This document shows positions 45,976 through 55,131 of a stretch of 64,000 nucleotides of DNA, piece after piece. Each line of letters starts with the position of its first letter. The stretch's first letter is position 1. Position numbers and translations under genes: made by a program. The notes under the pieces are model-generated. The model had not been told where the DNA came from. It did not search any database and saw only the letters and a program-made list of their open reading frames with translations. Source of the DNA: Massilia sp. PDC64 (GTDB lineage: Bacteria; Pseudomonadota; Gammaproteobacteria; Burkholderiales; Burkholderiaceae_D); the NCBI RefSeq assembly GCF_900101265.1, contig NZ_FMZS01000001.1:62001-126000 (forward strand). The letters are read 5' to 3'.

Positions 45976-46449
45976 ATGACCACGCCCCTGCCCTTCGATA
46001 CGCGCGCCGCGTTCCAGCAGCAGTTGGGCGAGGTGCTGGCGCGGGCAAGGGCGACGCTCATCATGTTCGATCCGGATTTTGCGCAGTTCCGGCTGGGCGC
46101 GCGGGACGTGGACGCGGCCCTGCGCCGCTTCCTGCACGCGGGCGGCCACCTGCGCATGGTGCTGCACGATCCCGCGCACCTGGAGCGGGAGGCGCCGCGC
46201 TTCCTGCGCCTGCTGCGGGATTATGCGCACGGCGTCGAATGCCGGCGCACGCCGCGGACGCTGCGCGAACTCACGGATTCGTTCTGCATCGCGGATGACC
46301 AGCACATCGTCCGGCGCTTCCACAGCGACCACCTGCGCGGCGAGGCAGTCTTTGACGCACCGCAACAAACCGAGCTGTCGCGCCTGCGTTTTGACGCCAT
46401 TTGGGCAGAATCACAGCCTGGTCTGCAGACCAGTGTTACCGGGCTGTAA
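45976..46449 (+). CDS. DUF7931-type protein, PLD-like fold, unknown function
   Basis: A 157-aa soluble protein. Its pattern (MFDPDFAQFRLGAR, LRRFLHAGGHLRMVLHD, FCIADDQHIVRRFHSDHLRGEAVFD) matches the small family found next to roxA in betaproteobacteria, and resembles one half of a phospholipase D-like fold. The HxK catalytic motif is not present. The role is unknown; the 4-bp spacing suggests joint translation with roxA. Confidence 0.7.
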   Translation: MTTPLPFDTRAAFQQQLGEVLARARATLIMFDPDFAQFRLGARDVDAALRRFLHAGGHLRMVLHDPAHLEREAPRFLRLLRDYAHGVECRRTPRTLRELTDSFCIADDQHIVRRFHSDHLRGEAVFDAPQQTELSRLRFDAIWAESQPGLQTSVTGL

Positions 46450-46668
46450 ATACTTGTTTTGCTTGGTTTTCTCTATGAGAACTAGCGCACGGACAAGCCG
46501 TGTTGTGTTGCCAGAAGATGAACCTTGCCTGATCTGGCAACTGTTACGTCTTGACACGACTTTTCTATTGCGATTCAGTAAATTTGGCTATAATATCGGG
46601 TTAGGAAGGTTCCGTTGTCTGTAGGCACTTTTTCCAAAGTATACAAACAAGAGAATTCCTGACGAGCG

Positions 46669-46686
46669 ATAATTACCGGTAATTAT
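46669..46686. promoter_or_regulatory. perfect 18-bp palindrome upstream of the lipoprotein gene
   Basis: ATAATTACCGGTAATTAT, 38 bp before the start codon and downstream of a TATAAT (46589-46594). AT-rich with a central CCGG. It could be an operator or form a hairpin in the 5' untranslated region. Confidence 0.5.
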
Positions 46687-46724
46687 TCATCGCACCACCC
46701 TTTTGAATTAATTAAGGAAAAACC

Positions 46725-47000
46725 ATGAAAAAATCTCTGCTGATCGTTTCCCTGCTGGCTGTTGCCCTGGCTGCTTGCTCGAAGAAAGAAGAAGCTCCGG
46801 CTGCCGCTCCGGCTGCTCCGGCTGCTGAGACCACCGCTCCGGCTGCTGCTCCGGCCGCTCCGGCTGCTGACGCTGCCGCTACCCCGGCTGCTCCGGCCGC
46901 TGCTGACGCTGCTGCTTCGGCCGCTTCGGCTGCTGCTTCGGCTGCTTCGGCTGCTGCTGACGCCGCTTCGGCTGCTGCTGCTCCGGCTGCTTCGAAGTAA
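46725..47000 (+). CDS. Ala/Pro-rich low-complexity lipoprotein
   Basis: A 91-aa protein with a lipoprotein signal ending LAACSKKEE (lipidated C18). After a short acidic and basic stretch the chain is almost only Ala with Pro first (APAAPAAE) and then Ser/Asp (AADAAASAASAAA), so it shifts from PxxP-like extended to helix-forming repeats. AAGGAAA precedes the start. It probably forms a flexible or helical tether from a membrane into the periplasm. The gene has its own terminator. Confidence 0.8.
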   Translation: MKKSLLIVSLLAVALAACSKKEEAPAAAPAAPAAETTAPAAAPAAPAADAAATPAAPAAADAAASAASAAASAASAAADAASAAAAPAASK

Positions 47001-47017
47001 TTCGAATCGCTCTAAAG

Positions 47018-47044
47018 AAACCGGCCTGCGGGCCGGTTTTTTTA
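47018..47044 (+). terminator. rho-independent terminator of the lipoprotein gene
   Basis: AAACCGGCC / GGCCGGTTT with a TGCG loop followed by a run of T. Confidence 0.85.
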
Positions 47045-47068
47045 CGTCTGCATATTTTGCATGCGCAT

Positions 47069-47089
47069 GGTGGGCACGGAGTGCCCACC
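47069..47089. repeat. intergenic palindrome between two terminators
   Basis: GGTGGGCAC-GGA-GTGCCCACC, a perfect 9-bp stem with a 3-base loop. It resembles dispersed intergenic palindromes of this bacterial group; a copy count would be needed to call it a REP. Confidence 0.4.
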
Positions 47090-47102
47090 GGCCAATAAAA
47101 AA

Positions 47103-47122
47103 AACCGGCCAGCCGGCCGGTT
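47103..47122 (-). terminator. rho-independent terminator of bamC
   Basis: Read on the minus strand: AACCGGCC, 4-base loop, GGCCGGTT, then a run of eight T. It shares its CCGGCC stem with the facing terminator 60 bp away. Confidence 0.85.
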
Positions 47123-47144
47123 CTTTCATTGAAGCGAAACGGAC

Positions 47145-48275
47145 TTATTTCAACTCGTCCGCCAGCAGCTTGAGGATCTTGGCGCCGGTCGGCGACGTTT
47201 CCGGCTTGCCGTCGTTCGTCTGGACGGTCACGTCGGTCGTGGATGCCCCCTGTGCCGTCGACACGATCACGCGGTATTTCTGCGCTTCCTTGTTCTTGTC
47301 CTCGCCACCGAACAGCTTGCTGAAGAAGCCTTCTTTCTTGACGGCGTCCGGATCGACGTAGCGCACAAAATAAATGCCCTGCACGCGGTCGCGGTCTTCC
47401 ACCGTGAAGCCGACGCGGTCCAGCGCCAGGCCCACGCGGCGCCATGCGCGGTCGAAACCTTCGTCGACGACGACCTTGTTGCCTTCCAGCTTGGCGTGCT
47501 GCGGTTCCAGCGGAGCATTCGTCACGAACGCGGTCGCTTCCTTGACCTTGGTGCCGGTCAGCTGGGCCATCAGGCGGCCCAGGAATTCCGCTTCCAGTTC
47601 CGGATCGTTCGGACGTGCGGTCCAGGTCGCTTGTTCCTTCTGCGGACCGGTCAGCACTTCTTCCGCGCCGCGGTGGCTGATGTAGATCTCGGTCGAACCG
47701 TCCGGACGGCGCTCCAGGCGGGTGCGGAACTTGTCGCGCTCGCCCGTGGAATACGCGGAATCGAAGACCTTGCCGATGGTGCGGCGGATGAAGTCCTGCG
47801 GGATCTTGGCGCGGTTCTCGGCCCAGTTCGTTTCCATGATGCCGGTCTGCGGCGATTCGGTCTCGACGGTGAAGCCCGAGTTATGCCAGAACTCCAGCAG
47901 TTGCGGCCACAGTTGTTCCGGGGTTTCCTTGACGACGAGCCAGCGCTGGTTGCCGTTGCGCTCGATGCGGATCGTGTCGGTGGGCACCTGGCCGATCTGT
48001 TCGCCGGACGCGGCCGCGACGGCCGGTGCGGCGCCGCGCTGCTGCTGGAAGCTCGAGGCGGTGGCGACGCCTTTGCCATCCGGCACGGCGTAGCGGTTGT
48101 CCTTCTGCAGCTGGGTCAGGTCGGGCGGAATGTCCAGCGGTGCCGCTTTCTTGGAAGCCTTGTAGTCCACCTTGTCCGATTCGAACACGGTCGTGCACGC
48201 GGCCAGGCTGAACGCGATGGCGGTCAGGGCCACGGTGCGGGCTGCGGTGGAGGTCATCATCTTGCGATTGGTCAT
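47145..48275 (-). CDS. bamC: outer-membrane assembly lipoprotein BamC
   Basis: A 376-aa lipoprotein (lipobox SLAAC, C27) of the BAM complex that inserts beta-barrels into the outer membrane. The unstructured N-terminal stretch (YKASKKAAPLDIPPDLTQL) that binds BamD is well conserved, and two helix-grip domains follow. The start at 48275 opens a normal lipoprotein signal. It follows dapA at 17 bp, the dapA-bamC order of E. coli. Confidence 0.93.
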   Translation of the reverse strand: MTNRKMMTSTAARTVALTAIAFSLAACTTVFESDKVDYKASKKAAPLDIPPDLTQLQKDNRYAVPDGKGVATASSFQQQRGAAPAVAAASGEQIGQVPTDTIRIERNGNQRWLVVKETPEQLWPQLLEFWHNSGFTVETESPQTGIMETNWAENRAKIPQDFIRRTIGKVFDSAYSTGERDKFRTRLERRPDGSTEIYISHRGAEEVLTGPQKEQATWTARPNDPELEAEFLGRLMAQLTGTKVKEATAFVTNAPLEPQHAKLEGNKVVVDEGFDRAWRRVGLALDRVGFTVEDRDRVQGIYFVRYVDPDAVKKEGFFSKLFGGEDKNKEAQKYRVIVSTAQGASTTDVTVQTNDGKPETSPTGAKILKLLADELK

Positions 48276-48292
48276 ATCGTTAAAGCTGGTAA

Positions 48293-49189
48293 TCAAAGGA
48301 CGCCGGATGCGCGCAGCGCGGTGCGGACGGTGTCGTGGTATTGCGCGGACAGCGGCGCCAGCGGCAGGCGCAGGCCCGCAGGCATCTTGCCCATTTCGGC
48401 CAGCGCCCATTTCACCGGCACCGGGTTCGGCTCGACGAACAGCTTGCTGTGCAGGTCCAGCACGCGGTTGTTGATTTCGATCGCGCGAGCCGCGTCGCCA
48501 TTCAGCGCCGCCTTGCACATCTCGGCCATCGCGCGCGGTGCGACGTTCGCGGTCACCGAGATGTTGCCGGCGCCGCCGCACAGCATCAGCGCCAGGGCGC
48601 TCGCGTCGTCGCCCGAGAACACGCCGAACGATTTGCCCTTGCCGGCGAACGAACGGTCGATCTCGCGCAGCAGTTCGATGCCGCGGGCCAGGTTACCGGT
48701 CGCATCCTTGATGCCGATGATGTTGTCGATGGCGGCCAGGCGCAGCACGGTTTCGTTGCTCATGTCGGCCACGGTGCGGCCAGGCACGTTGTACAGGATC
48801 ACCGGCAGGTCGGTCGATTCGGCGATCGCCTTGAAGTGGCGATACATGCCTTCCTGCGACGGACGGTTGTAGTACGGGACGACTTGCAGCGACGCGTCGG
48901 CGCCGACTTCTTTCGCATGACGGGTCAGCGCGATCGCTTCGACCGTCGAATTGCCGCCCGTGCCGGCGATGACCGGAATGCGGCCGGCGATGTGGTCGAC
49001 GGCCAGCTTGATCAGTTCGCAGTGTTCGTCCGGGCTCACGGTGGCCGACTCGCCGGTCGTGCCGACGATGCAGATTGCGTCCGTACCTTCCGCCACGTGC
49101 CAGTCGAGGAGTTGGCGCAGGCTGTCCCTGTCCAGACTTCCATCCTCGAACATCGGAGTGACGATTGCTACTATGCTGCCCTTAATCAT
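48293..49189 (-). CDS. dapA: 4-hydroxy-tetrahydrodipicolinate synthase
   Basis: A 298-aa class I aldolase-fold enzyme that condenses pyruvate and aspartate semialdehyde in lysine and diaminopimelate synthesis. The active residues are T44 and T45 (VGTTGE), Y133 (LYNVPGR) and the Schiff-base K161 (GIKDATGN). Length and motifs are standard. It is co-transcribed with bamC. Confidence 0.97.
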   Translation of the reverse strand: MIKGSIVAIVTPMFEDGSLDRDSLRQLLDWHVAEGTDAICIVGTTGESATVSPDEHCELIKLAVDHIAGRIPVIAGTGGNSTVEAIALTRHAKEVGADASLQVVPYYNRPSQEGMYRHFKAIAESTDLPVILYNVPGRTVADMSNETVLRLAAIDNIIGIKDATGNLARGIELLREIDRSFAGKGKSFGVFSGDDASALALMLCGGAGNISVTANVAPRAMAEMCKAALNGDAARAIEINNRVLDLHSKLFVEPNPVPVKWALAEMGKMPAGLRLPLAPLSAQYHDTVRTALRASGVL

Positions 49190-49290
49190 AATCAGTGGAC
49201 CGTGCCGTTAATAAATAAATGTCGATTGTAGCGGATAGCCTGGCGTTATGGTTCATTCCACACCATATAAATGGCATGGTTACAGGTTGG

Positions 49291-49845
49291 TTACATATCG
49301 AGCCTGATGGATCCCGGATCGACCTCCAGCCCCGCTGCGCACAGCCTTTGTACGCGGGCCGGACGGGGCGCGTCGACGATACCGTCCTCGAACGCGAGCA
49401 CCTTCAAGCCGTGGCGCGCGGCGACGTCCAGCAGTTCGCCGGGCGCCAGCAGGAACGCCGGATTGGATGGTTTACCGAAGCGTTCGTTCCCGAGCGCGAA
49501 GGTTTCGTAGACGAGGATCCCGTTCGGTGCGAGCGCGCTTGCGAGATGCGCGAACAGCGGCCGGTGCAGGTAGTTCGTGACGACGATGCCGGCAAAGCGT
49601 CCCGGCGCGAAGGGCCATACGCTGCCCTCCGCTTCGAGGTCGTGCTGCAGGGTCGTGATGCCGGAACCGGCCGCCTGCGCGAGCGATGCGGCGTCGCGGT
49701 CGACCGCGAGCACGGGATGACCGAGCGCTGCCAGCAGGCGCGCATGGCGGCCGCCGCCGCAGGCGAGATCCAGCGTCTCGCCGGGCGGGATCGCCTTCGC
49801 CCAGCGCGCGACCCACGCCGATGGATTGTCGCCGGCGCCGTGCAT
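49291..49845 (-). CDS. class I SAM-dependent methyltransferase
   Basis: A 184-aa methyltransferase with motif I LDLACGGGRHARLLA (about 25-39), the acidic AVDRDA after strand 2, and a TNYLHRPLF motif in the NPPY-like position. Similar small proteins of the TehB/YcgJ-like group have unknown acceptors. Its ATG shares one base with the trpS stop (TGATG), so it is translated by coupling with trpS. Confidence 0.85.
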   Translation of the reverse strand: MHGAGDNPSAWVARWAKAIPPGETLDLACGGGRHARLLAALGHPVLAVDRDAASLAQAAGSGITTLQHDLEAEGSVWPFAPGRFAGIVVTNYLHRPLFAHLASALAPNGILVYETFALGNERFGKPSNPAFLLAPGELLDVAARHGLKVLAFEDGIVDAPRPARVQRLCAAGLEVDPGSIRLDM

Positions 49846-51047
49846 CAGGTGTACGACAGGCCCATGACTTCACGCACGTCGCGCATCGTCTCCTGCGCCA
49901 GCTTGCGCGCCTTCTCGCAGCCGTCGGCGACGATGGCGCGCACGAGCGACGGGTCATCGATGTACTGCTGCGCGCGCTCGTGCATCGGCTCCTGCTCGGC
50001 CAGCACGGCTTCCACGACGGGCTGCTTGCATTCGAGGCAGCCGATGCCGGCGCTCGTGCAACCCTTCATCACCCAGTCCTTCGTGTTCGCGTCCGAATAG
50101 ACTTCGTGCAGCTGCCACACGGGGCATTTGAGCGGATCGCCCGCGTCGCTCCTGCGCACGCGCGCGGGGTCGGTCGGCATCGTGCGGATCTTCTTCGTCA
50201 CCGACGCCGGATCCTCGCGCAGCGAGATCGAGTTGCCGTAGCTCTTGGACATCTTGCGGCCGTCGAGACCCGGCAGGCGCGACGCTTCCGTCAGTTTCAC
50301 CTGCGGCTCGACGAGGATGATCTTGCGGCTGCCTTCCAGGTAACCGAACAGGCGCTCGCGGTCGATGTTCGACAGGCTGCCCGCCTCGTCCAGCATGGCC
50401 TGCGCCTGTTCCAGCGCCGCGTCGTCGCCGTCCTGCTGGAACGCCGTGCGCAATTCCATGTACAGCTTGGCGCGCTTGCTGCCCAGCTTCTTGACGGCTT
50501 CCAGTGCCTTCTGCTCGAAGCCCGGCTCCTTGCCGTACAGATGATTAAAACGGCGCGCGATCTCGCGCATCATCTCGATGTGCGGCACCTGGTCCTCGCC
50601 CACCGGCACCTGCGTGGCGCGGTAGATCAGCACGTCGGCCGCCTGCAGCAGCGGGTAGCCGAGGAAGCCGTACGTCGCGAGGTCGCGGTTGGCGAGGTTC
50701 TCGATCTGGTCCTTGTACGTCGGCACGCGTTCGAGCCAGCCGAGCGGCGTGGCCATCGACAGCAGCAAATGCAGTTCCGCGTGCTCCGGCACTTTCGACT
50801 GGATGAAGATCGTGGCCTGGGCCGGATCGATGCCGGCCGCCAGCCAGTCGATCACCATGTCCCACGTGCTTTTCTCGATGATCGTCGGGTCGTCGTAATG
50901 CGTGGTCAGCGCGTGCCAGTCGGCCACGAAGAACAGGCAAGGCAGTTCGGACTGCATGCGGATCCAGTTCTTCAGGGCCCCGTGGTAGTGGCCAAGGTGC
51001 ATCAGCCCGGTCGGGCGCATGCCGGAAACGACACGGTCGGGAAACAT
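49845..51047 (-). CDS. trpS: tryptophanyl-tRNA synthetase
   Basis: A 400-aa class I synthetase with the HIGH-like HLGHYHG and the KMSKSYG motif. It is longer than the 334 residues of E. coli TrpS because of an insertion after the KMSKS loop (PLKCPVWQLHEVYSD and GIGCLECKQ), typical of the longer TrpS form. Essential for translation. Confidence 0.96.
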   Translation of the reverse strand: MFPDRVVSGMRPTGLMHLGHYHGALKNWIRMQSELPCLFFVADWHALTTHYDDPTIIEKSTWDMVIDWLAAGIDPAQATIFIQSKVPEHAELHLLLSMATPLGWLERVPTYKDQIENLANRDLATYGFLGYPLLQAADVLIYRATQVPVGEDQVPHIEMMREIARRFNHLYGKEPGFEQKALEAVKKLGSKRAKLYMELRTAFQQDGDDAALEQAQAMLDEAGSLSNIDRERLFGYLEGSRKIILVEPQVKLTEASRLPGLDGRKMSKSYGNSISLREDPASVTKKIRTMPTDPARVRRSDAGDPLKCPVWQLHEVYSDANTKDWVMKGCTSAGIGCLECKQPVVEAVLAEQEPMHERAQQYIDDPSLVRAIVADGCEKARKLAQETMRDVREVMGLSYT

Positions 51048-51054
51048 AGCGGTA

Positions 51055-51708
51055 TCAGGTCAGGAGAAAATTCAGGGGGTAGATGATCAGGTGCAGCAGC
51101 AGGTTCGCGATGATGCCGACCCAGTACAGCCAGTAGCCGATCACGTGCAGGAAGATCAGCGCGAGCAGGATGATGAAGCCGTACGGCTCCAGGCGCGCGA
51201 ACTGGAAGGCCGCCTTGTGGGGCAGCATGGAAAACAGCACGCGGCCGCCATCCATCGACGGGATCGGCAGCAGGTTGAACGCCATCAGCCACAAATTCGT
51301 CTGCACGCCGGCCTCGGCCACGAGGTGCGGGAAGCGTTCCTGCACGCCGAAATATTCCAGGAAGACGCCGATCAGCAGCCAGAGCAGCGCCATCAGGAAG
51401 TTGGCACCCGGACCGGACAGGGCGACCCACGCCATGTCGCGCTTCGGATGGCGCATCTGGCCGTAGTTGATCGGCAGCGGTTTCGCGTAGCCGAACACGA
51501 AGCCCGACATCAGGTACATCACCACGGGAATGACGATGGTGCCGATCGGATCGATGTGGGCCAGCGGATTGAAGGTGGTACGCCCTGCGGCGTGTGCGGT
51601 ATTGTCTCCGAAGCGTTTCGCGACGAACGCCTGGGCGGCGTCGTGCATCGTCAGCGCAAAGAGGACAGGCAGTGCATACACTGCCAGATTGCGTATGAGT
51701 TCATCCAT
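51055..51708 (-). CDS. site-2 protease (M50) homologue without the HExxH zinc motif
   Basis: A 217-aa polytopic membrane protein with the fold of the rhomboid-like/SpoIVFB-type M50 group: FNPLAHIDPIGT, the second ligand motif NLLPIPSMDGGRV (D153) and about six helices. The first metal motif, HEAAH in relatives, reads H22-D23-A-A-Q26, so one zinc ligand and the catalytic Glu are changed. Either the protein is an inactive membrane scaffold or it works with another ligand set. It lies 7 bp upstream of trpS. Confidence 0.85.
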   Translation of the reverse strand: MDELIRNLAVYALPVLFALTMHDAAQAFVAKRFGDNTAHAAGRTTFNPLAHIDPIGTIVIPVVMYLMSGFVFGYAKPLPINYGQMRHPKRDMAWVALSGPGANFLMALLWLLIGVFLEYFGVQERFPHLVAEAGVQTNLWLMAFNLLPIPSMDGGRVLFSMLPHKAAFQFARLEPYGFIILLALIFLHVIGYWLYWVGIIANLLLHLIIYPLNFLLT

Positions 51709-51751
51709 AAACTACGATTCTATCAGAGCGCGCGACCGCGGCGGCCTCGGC

Positions 51752-52375
51752 CTACAGGCCGAACGCGGCCGGGTCGCCGCGCCCTGCCCGTACGAGCTCG
51801 GCGTCAGGCCCCGTGAGGTCGATGATGGTGGTGGGTTCGAGCGTGCCGGCACCGCCGTCGATGACGAGCTCGATCTGCCTGTCGAGCCGCTCGCGCACCT
51901 CGTCCGGATCGGACAGCATGTGCTCGTCGCCCGGCAGTTGCAGGGTTGTGCCGATCAGCGGTTCGCCCAGCTCTTCCAGCAGCGCCAGCAGGATCGTGTT
52001 CTCCGGCACGCGGATGCCGATCGTCTTGCGCGACGGGTGGGACAGGCGGCGCGGCACTTCCTTCGTCGCTTCCAGGATCACCGTGTACGGCCCCGGCGTG
52101 ACGGCCTTCAGCTGGCGGTATTGCCGGTTGTCGACGCGTGCGTAGGTGGCGATCTCGGACAGGTCGCGCACGAGCAGCGTGAGATGGTGCTTCTCGTCGA
52201 CGCCGCGGATGCGCCGCAGCTTTTCGACGGCCGCCTTGTCGTCGAGGCGGCACACGAGGGCATACGCGGAGTCGGTGGGCGCGGCGACGATGCCGCCGCC
52301 CTGGATGATCTGCGCGGCCTGGCGGATCAGGCGCGCCTGCGGGTTCTGGGGATGGACTTCGAAATATTGCGTCAT
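51752..52375 (-). CDS. YciO/YrdC/Sua5-family protein (threonylcarbamoyladenylate synthase-like)
   Basis: A 207-aa protein of the YrdC fold. The substrate-binding positives are present ([40 protein letters not shown]). The gene fits the YciO branch by length and neighbourhood; the true t6A enzyme TsaC may be elsewhere. It would make or bind threonylcarbamoyl-AMP. The start at 52375 overlaps the htpX stop by 4 bp. Confidence 0.85.
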   Translation of the reverse strand: MTQYFEVHPQNPQARLIRQAAQIIQGGGIVAAPTDSAYALVCRLDDKAAVEKLRRIRGVDEKHHLTLLVRDLSEIATYARVDNRQYRQLKAVTPGPYTVILEATKEVPRRLSHPSRKTIGIRVPENTILLALLEELGEPLIGTTLQLPGDEHMLSDPDEVRERLDRQIELVIDGGAGTLEPTTIIDLTGPDAELVRAGRGDPAAFGL

Positions 52376-53271
52376 CGCGCGAACCCCGTCTGGCGCAGGG
52401 CCTGGAGTGCCGCGATGCGTTCTTCCATCGGCGGGTGCGACGCGAACAGCGCGCCCCAGCCGCTGCCATGGCCGGAAATGCCCGACGCCGCCATCGACTG
52501 CGGCAGCGCGCCCGGCTGCATGCCGGCGAGGCGCGCCAGCGCATGCTGCATCGGGACCGGGCTGCCCAGCAGCTGGGCCGACCCGGCGTCCGCGCGGAAT
52601 TCGCGCTGGCGCGAGAACCACGCGACGATGATCGACGCGACGATGCCGAACAGGATCTCGCACACGAACACGGTGATCGCGTAGCCGATGCCTGGTCCCC
52701 GCTCGTCGTTCCCGCGGCGGAACACGACGTTGTCGACGAAGAAGCCGACGACGCGCGCGAGGAACACGACGAACGTGTTCACCACGCCCTGGATCAGCGT
52801 GAGCGTGACCATGTCGCCGTTGGCCACGTGCGCGATCTCGTGGCCCAGCACGGCCTCGACTTCCTCGCGGTTCATGTTGGCGAGCAGGCCCGTCGACACC
52901 GCCACCAGCGCGGAATTTTTGAAAGCGCCCGTCGCGAACGCATTCGGTTCGCCCTCGTACACGGCCACTTCCGGCATCGCGATGCCGGCGCGCTGCGCGA
53001 GATTGCCCACGATGCTCAGGAGCCACGCCTCGGTGGCATTGCCCGGTTGCTCGATGACGCGGGCGCCGGTGGACATCTTGGCCATCGGCTTGCTCATGAG
53101 GAGGGACACAATGGAGCCCGTGAAGCCCACGACGAGCGAGAACACGAGCAGCGCCCCGACGTTGATGCCCTGCCCGCCGACGAGACGGCCCACGCCAAGG
53201 ACGTTCAGCACGATCGACAGCACGAGCACGACGGCAAGGTTCGTGGCGAGGAACAGCAATATGCGCTTCAT
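52372..53271 (-). CDS. htpX: membrane zinc metalloprotease HtpX
   Basis: A 299-aa M48 protease. Two N-terminal membrane helices, the metal motif H144-E145-I-A-H148, two further membrane segments (about 155-190) and the third ligand region [12 protein letters not shown]. It degrades damaged membrane proteins. It is translationally coupled to the YciO-type gene, an uncommon pairing. Confidence 0.96.
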   Translation of the reverse strand: MKRILLFLATNLAVVLVLSIVLNVLGVGRLVGGQGINVGALLVFSLVVGFTGSIVSLLMSKPMAKMSTGARVIEQPGNATEAWLLSIVGNLAQRAGIAMPEVAVYEGEPNAFATGAFKNSALVAVSTGLLANMNREEVEAVLGHEIAHVANGDMVTLTLIQGVVNTFVVFLARVVGFFVDNVVFRRGNDERGPGIGYAITVFVCEILFGIVASIIVAWFSRQREFRADAGSAQLLGSPVPMQHALARLAGMQPGALPQSMAASGISGHGSGWGALFASHPPMEERIAALQALRQTGFAR

Positions 53272-53348
53272 CTGGGAAGATCTCCGGCCGGGTTCAATAT
53301 CAGTCCGACAAGATAAGGGCCGGATGTCGAAATTTCAAGCGCGGCGGT

Positions 53349-54179
53349 TCAAAACCAGTCGTGCCACACCGGCGTCACGCCACTGGGCAACGGCGGCAAC
53401 TGATCGAATTCGACCCTCGCCTCCCCCGGCGCATGGAAGTCCGTCCCCCGCGACGCGAGGAAACCGTAGCGGCGCGCCACCTCGGCATACGTCGCGTACT
53501 GGTCGGGCGTATGGCTGCCCGTGACGACCTCGATGGCGTTGCCGCCGAGCTGCTTGAACTCGTCGAACAACGCGCCCTCGGCCGTCGCGTCGAAGCGGTA
53601 GCGGCCCGGGTGCGCGATCACGGGGATGCCGCCGGCCGCGCGGATCCAGCCCATCGCGTCGGCCAGCGTGGCCCAACGGTGCGGCACGTAGCCCGGCTTG
53701 CCTTCCGTGAGATAGCGGCGGAACACCTCCGACGTCGTCGAACAGGCGCCGACCTCGCACAGGTAGCGCGCGAAGTGGGTGCGCGACAGCAGGTCCGGGT
53801 TGCCGACGTATTTCAGCGCGCCTTCGTAGGCGTTCGGGATGCCGGCCTTGTCGAGCTGCGTGGCGATCTCGCGCCCGCGCGCGTCGCGCCCGTTGCGGGT
53901 GGCGGCCAGGCCCTGCACGAGCGTGGGATTGTCTTCGTCGACCTGCAGGCCGACGAGGTGCACGGTTTCGCCGGCCCACGTCACGGAAATCTCCACGCCC
54001 GGCACGAAACGCATGCCCAACTCTTCCGCCCTGGCGCGCGCGGCCTTGATGCCGCCGACCTCGTCGTGATCCGTCAGCGCCCACACGTCGACACCGCCCT
54101 TGCGGGCATACGCGGCCACGGCGGCGGGTGCGAGCACGCCGTCGGAGACGTTGGAGTGGCAGTGGAGGTCGACTTTCAT
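53349..54179 (-). CDS. rnm: PHP-domain 3',5'-nucleotide phosphatase/RNase AM-type
   Basis: A 276-aa PHP-family protein with the full set of metal motifs: DLHCHSNVSDG, ALTDHDEVGG, IAHPGRYRF, GSHTPDQ and RGTDFHAPGE. These match E. coli YciV/RNase AM, which removes mono- and short nucleotides from RNA 5' ends and hydrolyses pAp. The neighbourhood (YciO, M50, TrpS) is the common betaproteobacterial one. A two-metal or three-metal hydrolase is certain; the exact substrate is by family. Confidence 0.88.
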   Translation of the reverse strand: MKVDLHCHSNVSDGVLAPAAVAAYARKGGVDVWALTDHDEVGGIKAARARAEELGMRFVPGVEISVTWAGETVHLVGLQVDEDNPTLVQGLAATRNGRDARGREIATQLDKAGIPNAYEGALKYVGNPDLLSRTHFARYLCEVGACSTTSEVFRRYLTEGKPGYVPHRWATLADAMGWIRAAGGIPVIAHPGRYRFDATAEGALFDEFKQLGGNAIEVVTGSHTPDQYATYAEVARRYGFLASRGTDFHAPGEARVEFDQLPPLPSGVTPVWHDWF

Positions 54180-54227
54180 GGCAGCATCCGGACAAGGTAT
54201 CGTTTCGAGATACCATTGTACGCGGTG

Positions 54228-55106
54228 TCAGCCTGCGAGGAACTCTTCGATCATGCGCGCCAGCACTTCGGGTTGATCGTGATGCAGCATGTGGCCCGCG
54301 TCCGGCATCATGCGCGCTGTGACGTTCGGCATGTGCGCCAGGCGGCGATCAATCTCCTGGCGCGCGTCTTCCTTCGGCCCCATCCAGAGCCACATGTTCG
54401 TGTGTTCGGCTTCAACCCACAGGATGGGCGCCGTGATGCGGTGCCAGCATGCATAGACCTCTTCCAGCCGATACAGTAGCGGGCTCGACATCTTGTGCGC
54501 CGGATCGCCCAGGATTTCCCACTCGCCCTGCGCATTCTGCGCGGCCCAGTGCTGTGCGAGGAAGGCCGCGCGGTCGGCCGGCAGGCGCGGGTTGGTCTTC
54601 TGCAGGCGCGCCCTGACTTCCTCCAGGCTGGCGTAGCCGCGCATGACCGGCGGGGCCTTTACCTCATCCAGCCATTTTGCGTAGCGGTCCGGCGCCTGTT
54701 CGGGGCGCGTGGCGGCCAATCCCAACCCTTCCAGGTTGATCAGCTTCGCGATGCGCTCCGGTCGCACGCCCGCGTACACGCTCACGATGTTGCCGCCCAT
54801 GCTGTGGCCCAGCAGGTTCACGGGTTCGCCCGGGGAATAATGGTCGAGGATCGCCTCCAGGTCGGCGAAATAGTCGGGAAACCAGTACGTGTCGTTGCCG
54901 GAGCGGTCGGTGAGGCCGAAGCCGCGCCAGTCGTGGGCGATCACGTGCCAGTCGCCCTGCAAGGCGTCGACGACGAACTGGAACGAGGCCGACATGTCCA
55001 TCCAGCCGTGCGCCATGAACAGCTTGGGCGCGCCCTCGCGGCCCCAGTGGCGGACGTGGGTGCGCAGGCTGCGGATGGTGAGGAATTCGGAGCGGGACGG
55101 TGTCAT
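54228..55106 (-). CDS. alpha/beta hydrolase, probably under TetR-type control
   Basis: A 292-aa alpha/beta hydrolase with the nucleophile elbow GHSMGG (S102), the HGWMDMSAS oxyanion region and a C-terminal PDAGHMLHHDQPE with the catalytic His. The start follows CAGGAAA. The substrate is unknown; an ester or epoxide is typical. The promoter contains a TATAAT overlapped by a TACGA-N4-TCGTA palindrome, so expression is likely inducible. Confidence 0.88.
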   Translation of the reverse strand: MTPSRSEFLTIRSLRTHVRHWGREGAPKLFMAHGWMDMSASFQFVVDALQGDWHVIAHDWRGFGLTDRSGNDTYWFPDYFADLEAILDHYSPGEPVNLLGHSMGGNIVSVYAGVRPERIAKLINLEGLGLAATRPEQAPDRYAKWLDEVKAPPVMRGYASLEEVRARLQKTNPRLPADRAAFLAQHWAAQNAQGEWEILGDPAHKMSSPLLYRLEEVYACWHRITAPILWVEAEHTNMWLWMGPKEDARQEIDRRLAHMPNVTARMMPDAGHMLHHDQPEVLARMIEEFLAG

Positions 55107-55131
55107 GGCGTTTCCTGTCTTGGATTAAAAT

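Noticed and set aside
46545..46594. TTGACA (46552-46557) and TATAAT (46589-46594) as one promoter
   Set aside because: They are separated by more than 30 bp, too far for one sigma-70 promoter; a poorer TTGCGA at 15 bp is the only nearer -35.
46725..47000. Alternative frames through the lipoprotein (Leu/Arg-rich on plus strand, Ser/Arg-rich on minus strand)
   Set aside because: They arise from the gct/gcc repeat; only the lipoprotein frame has a signal sequence, lipobox and ribosome binding site.
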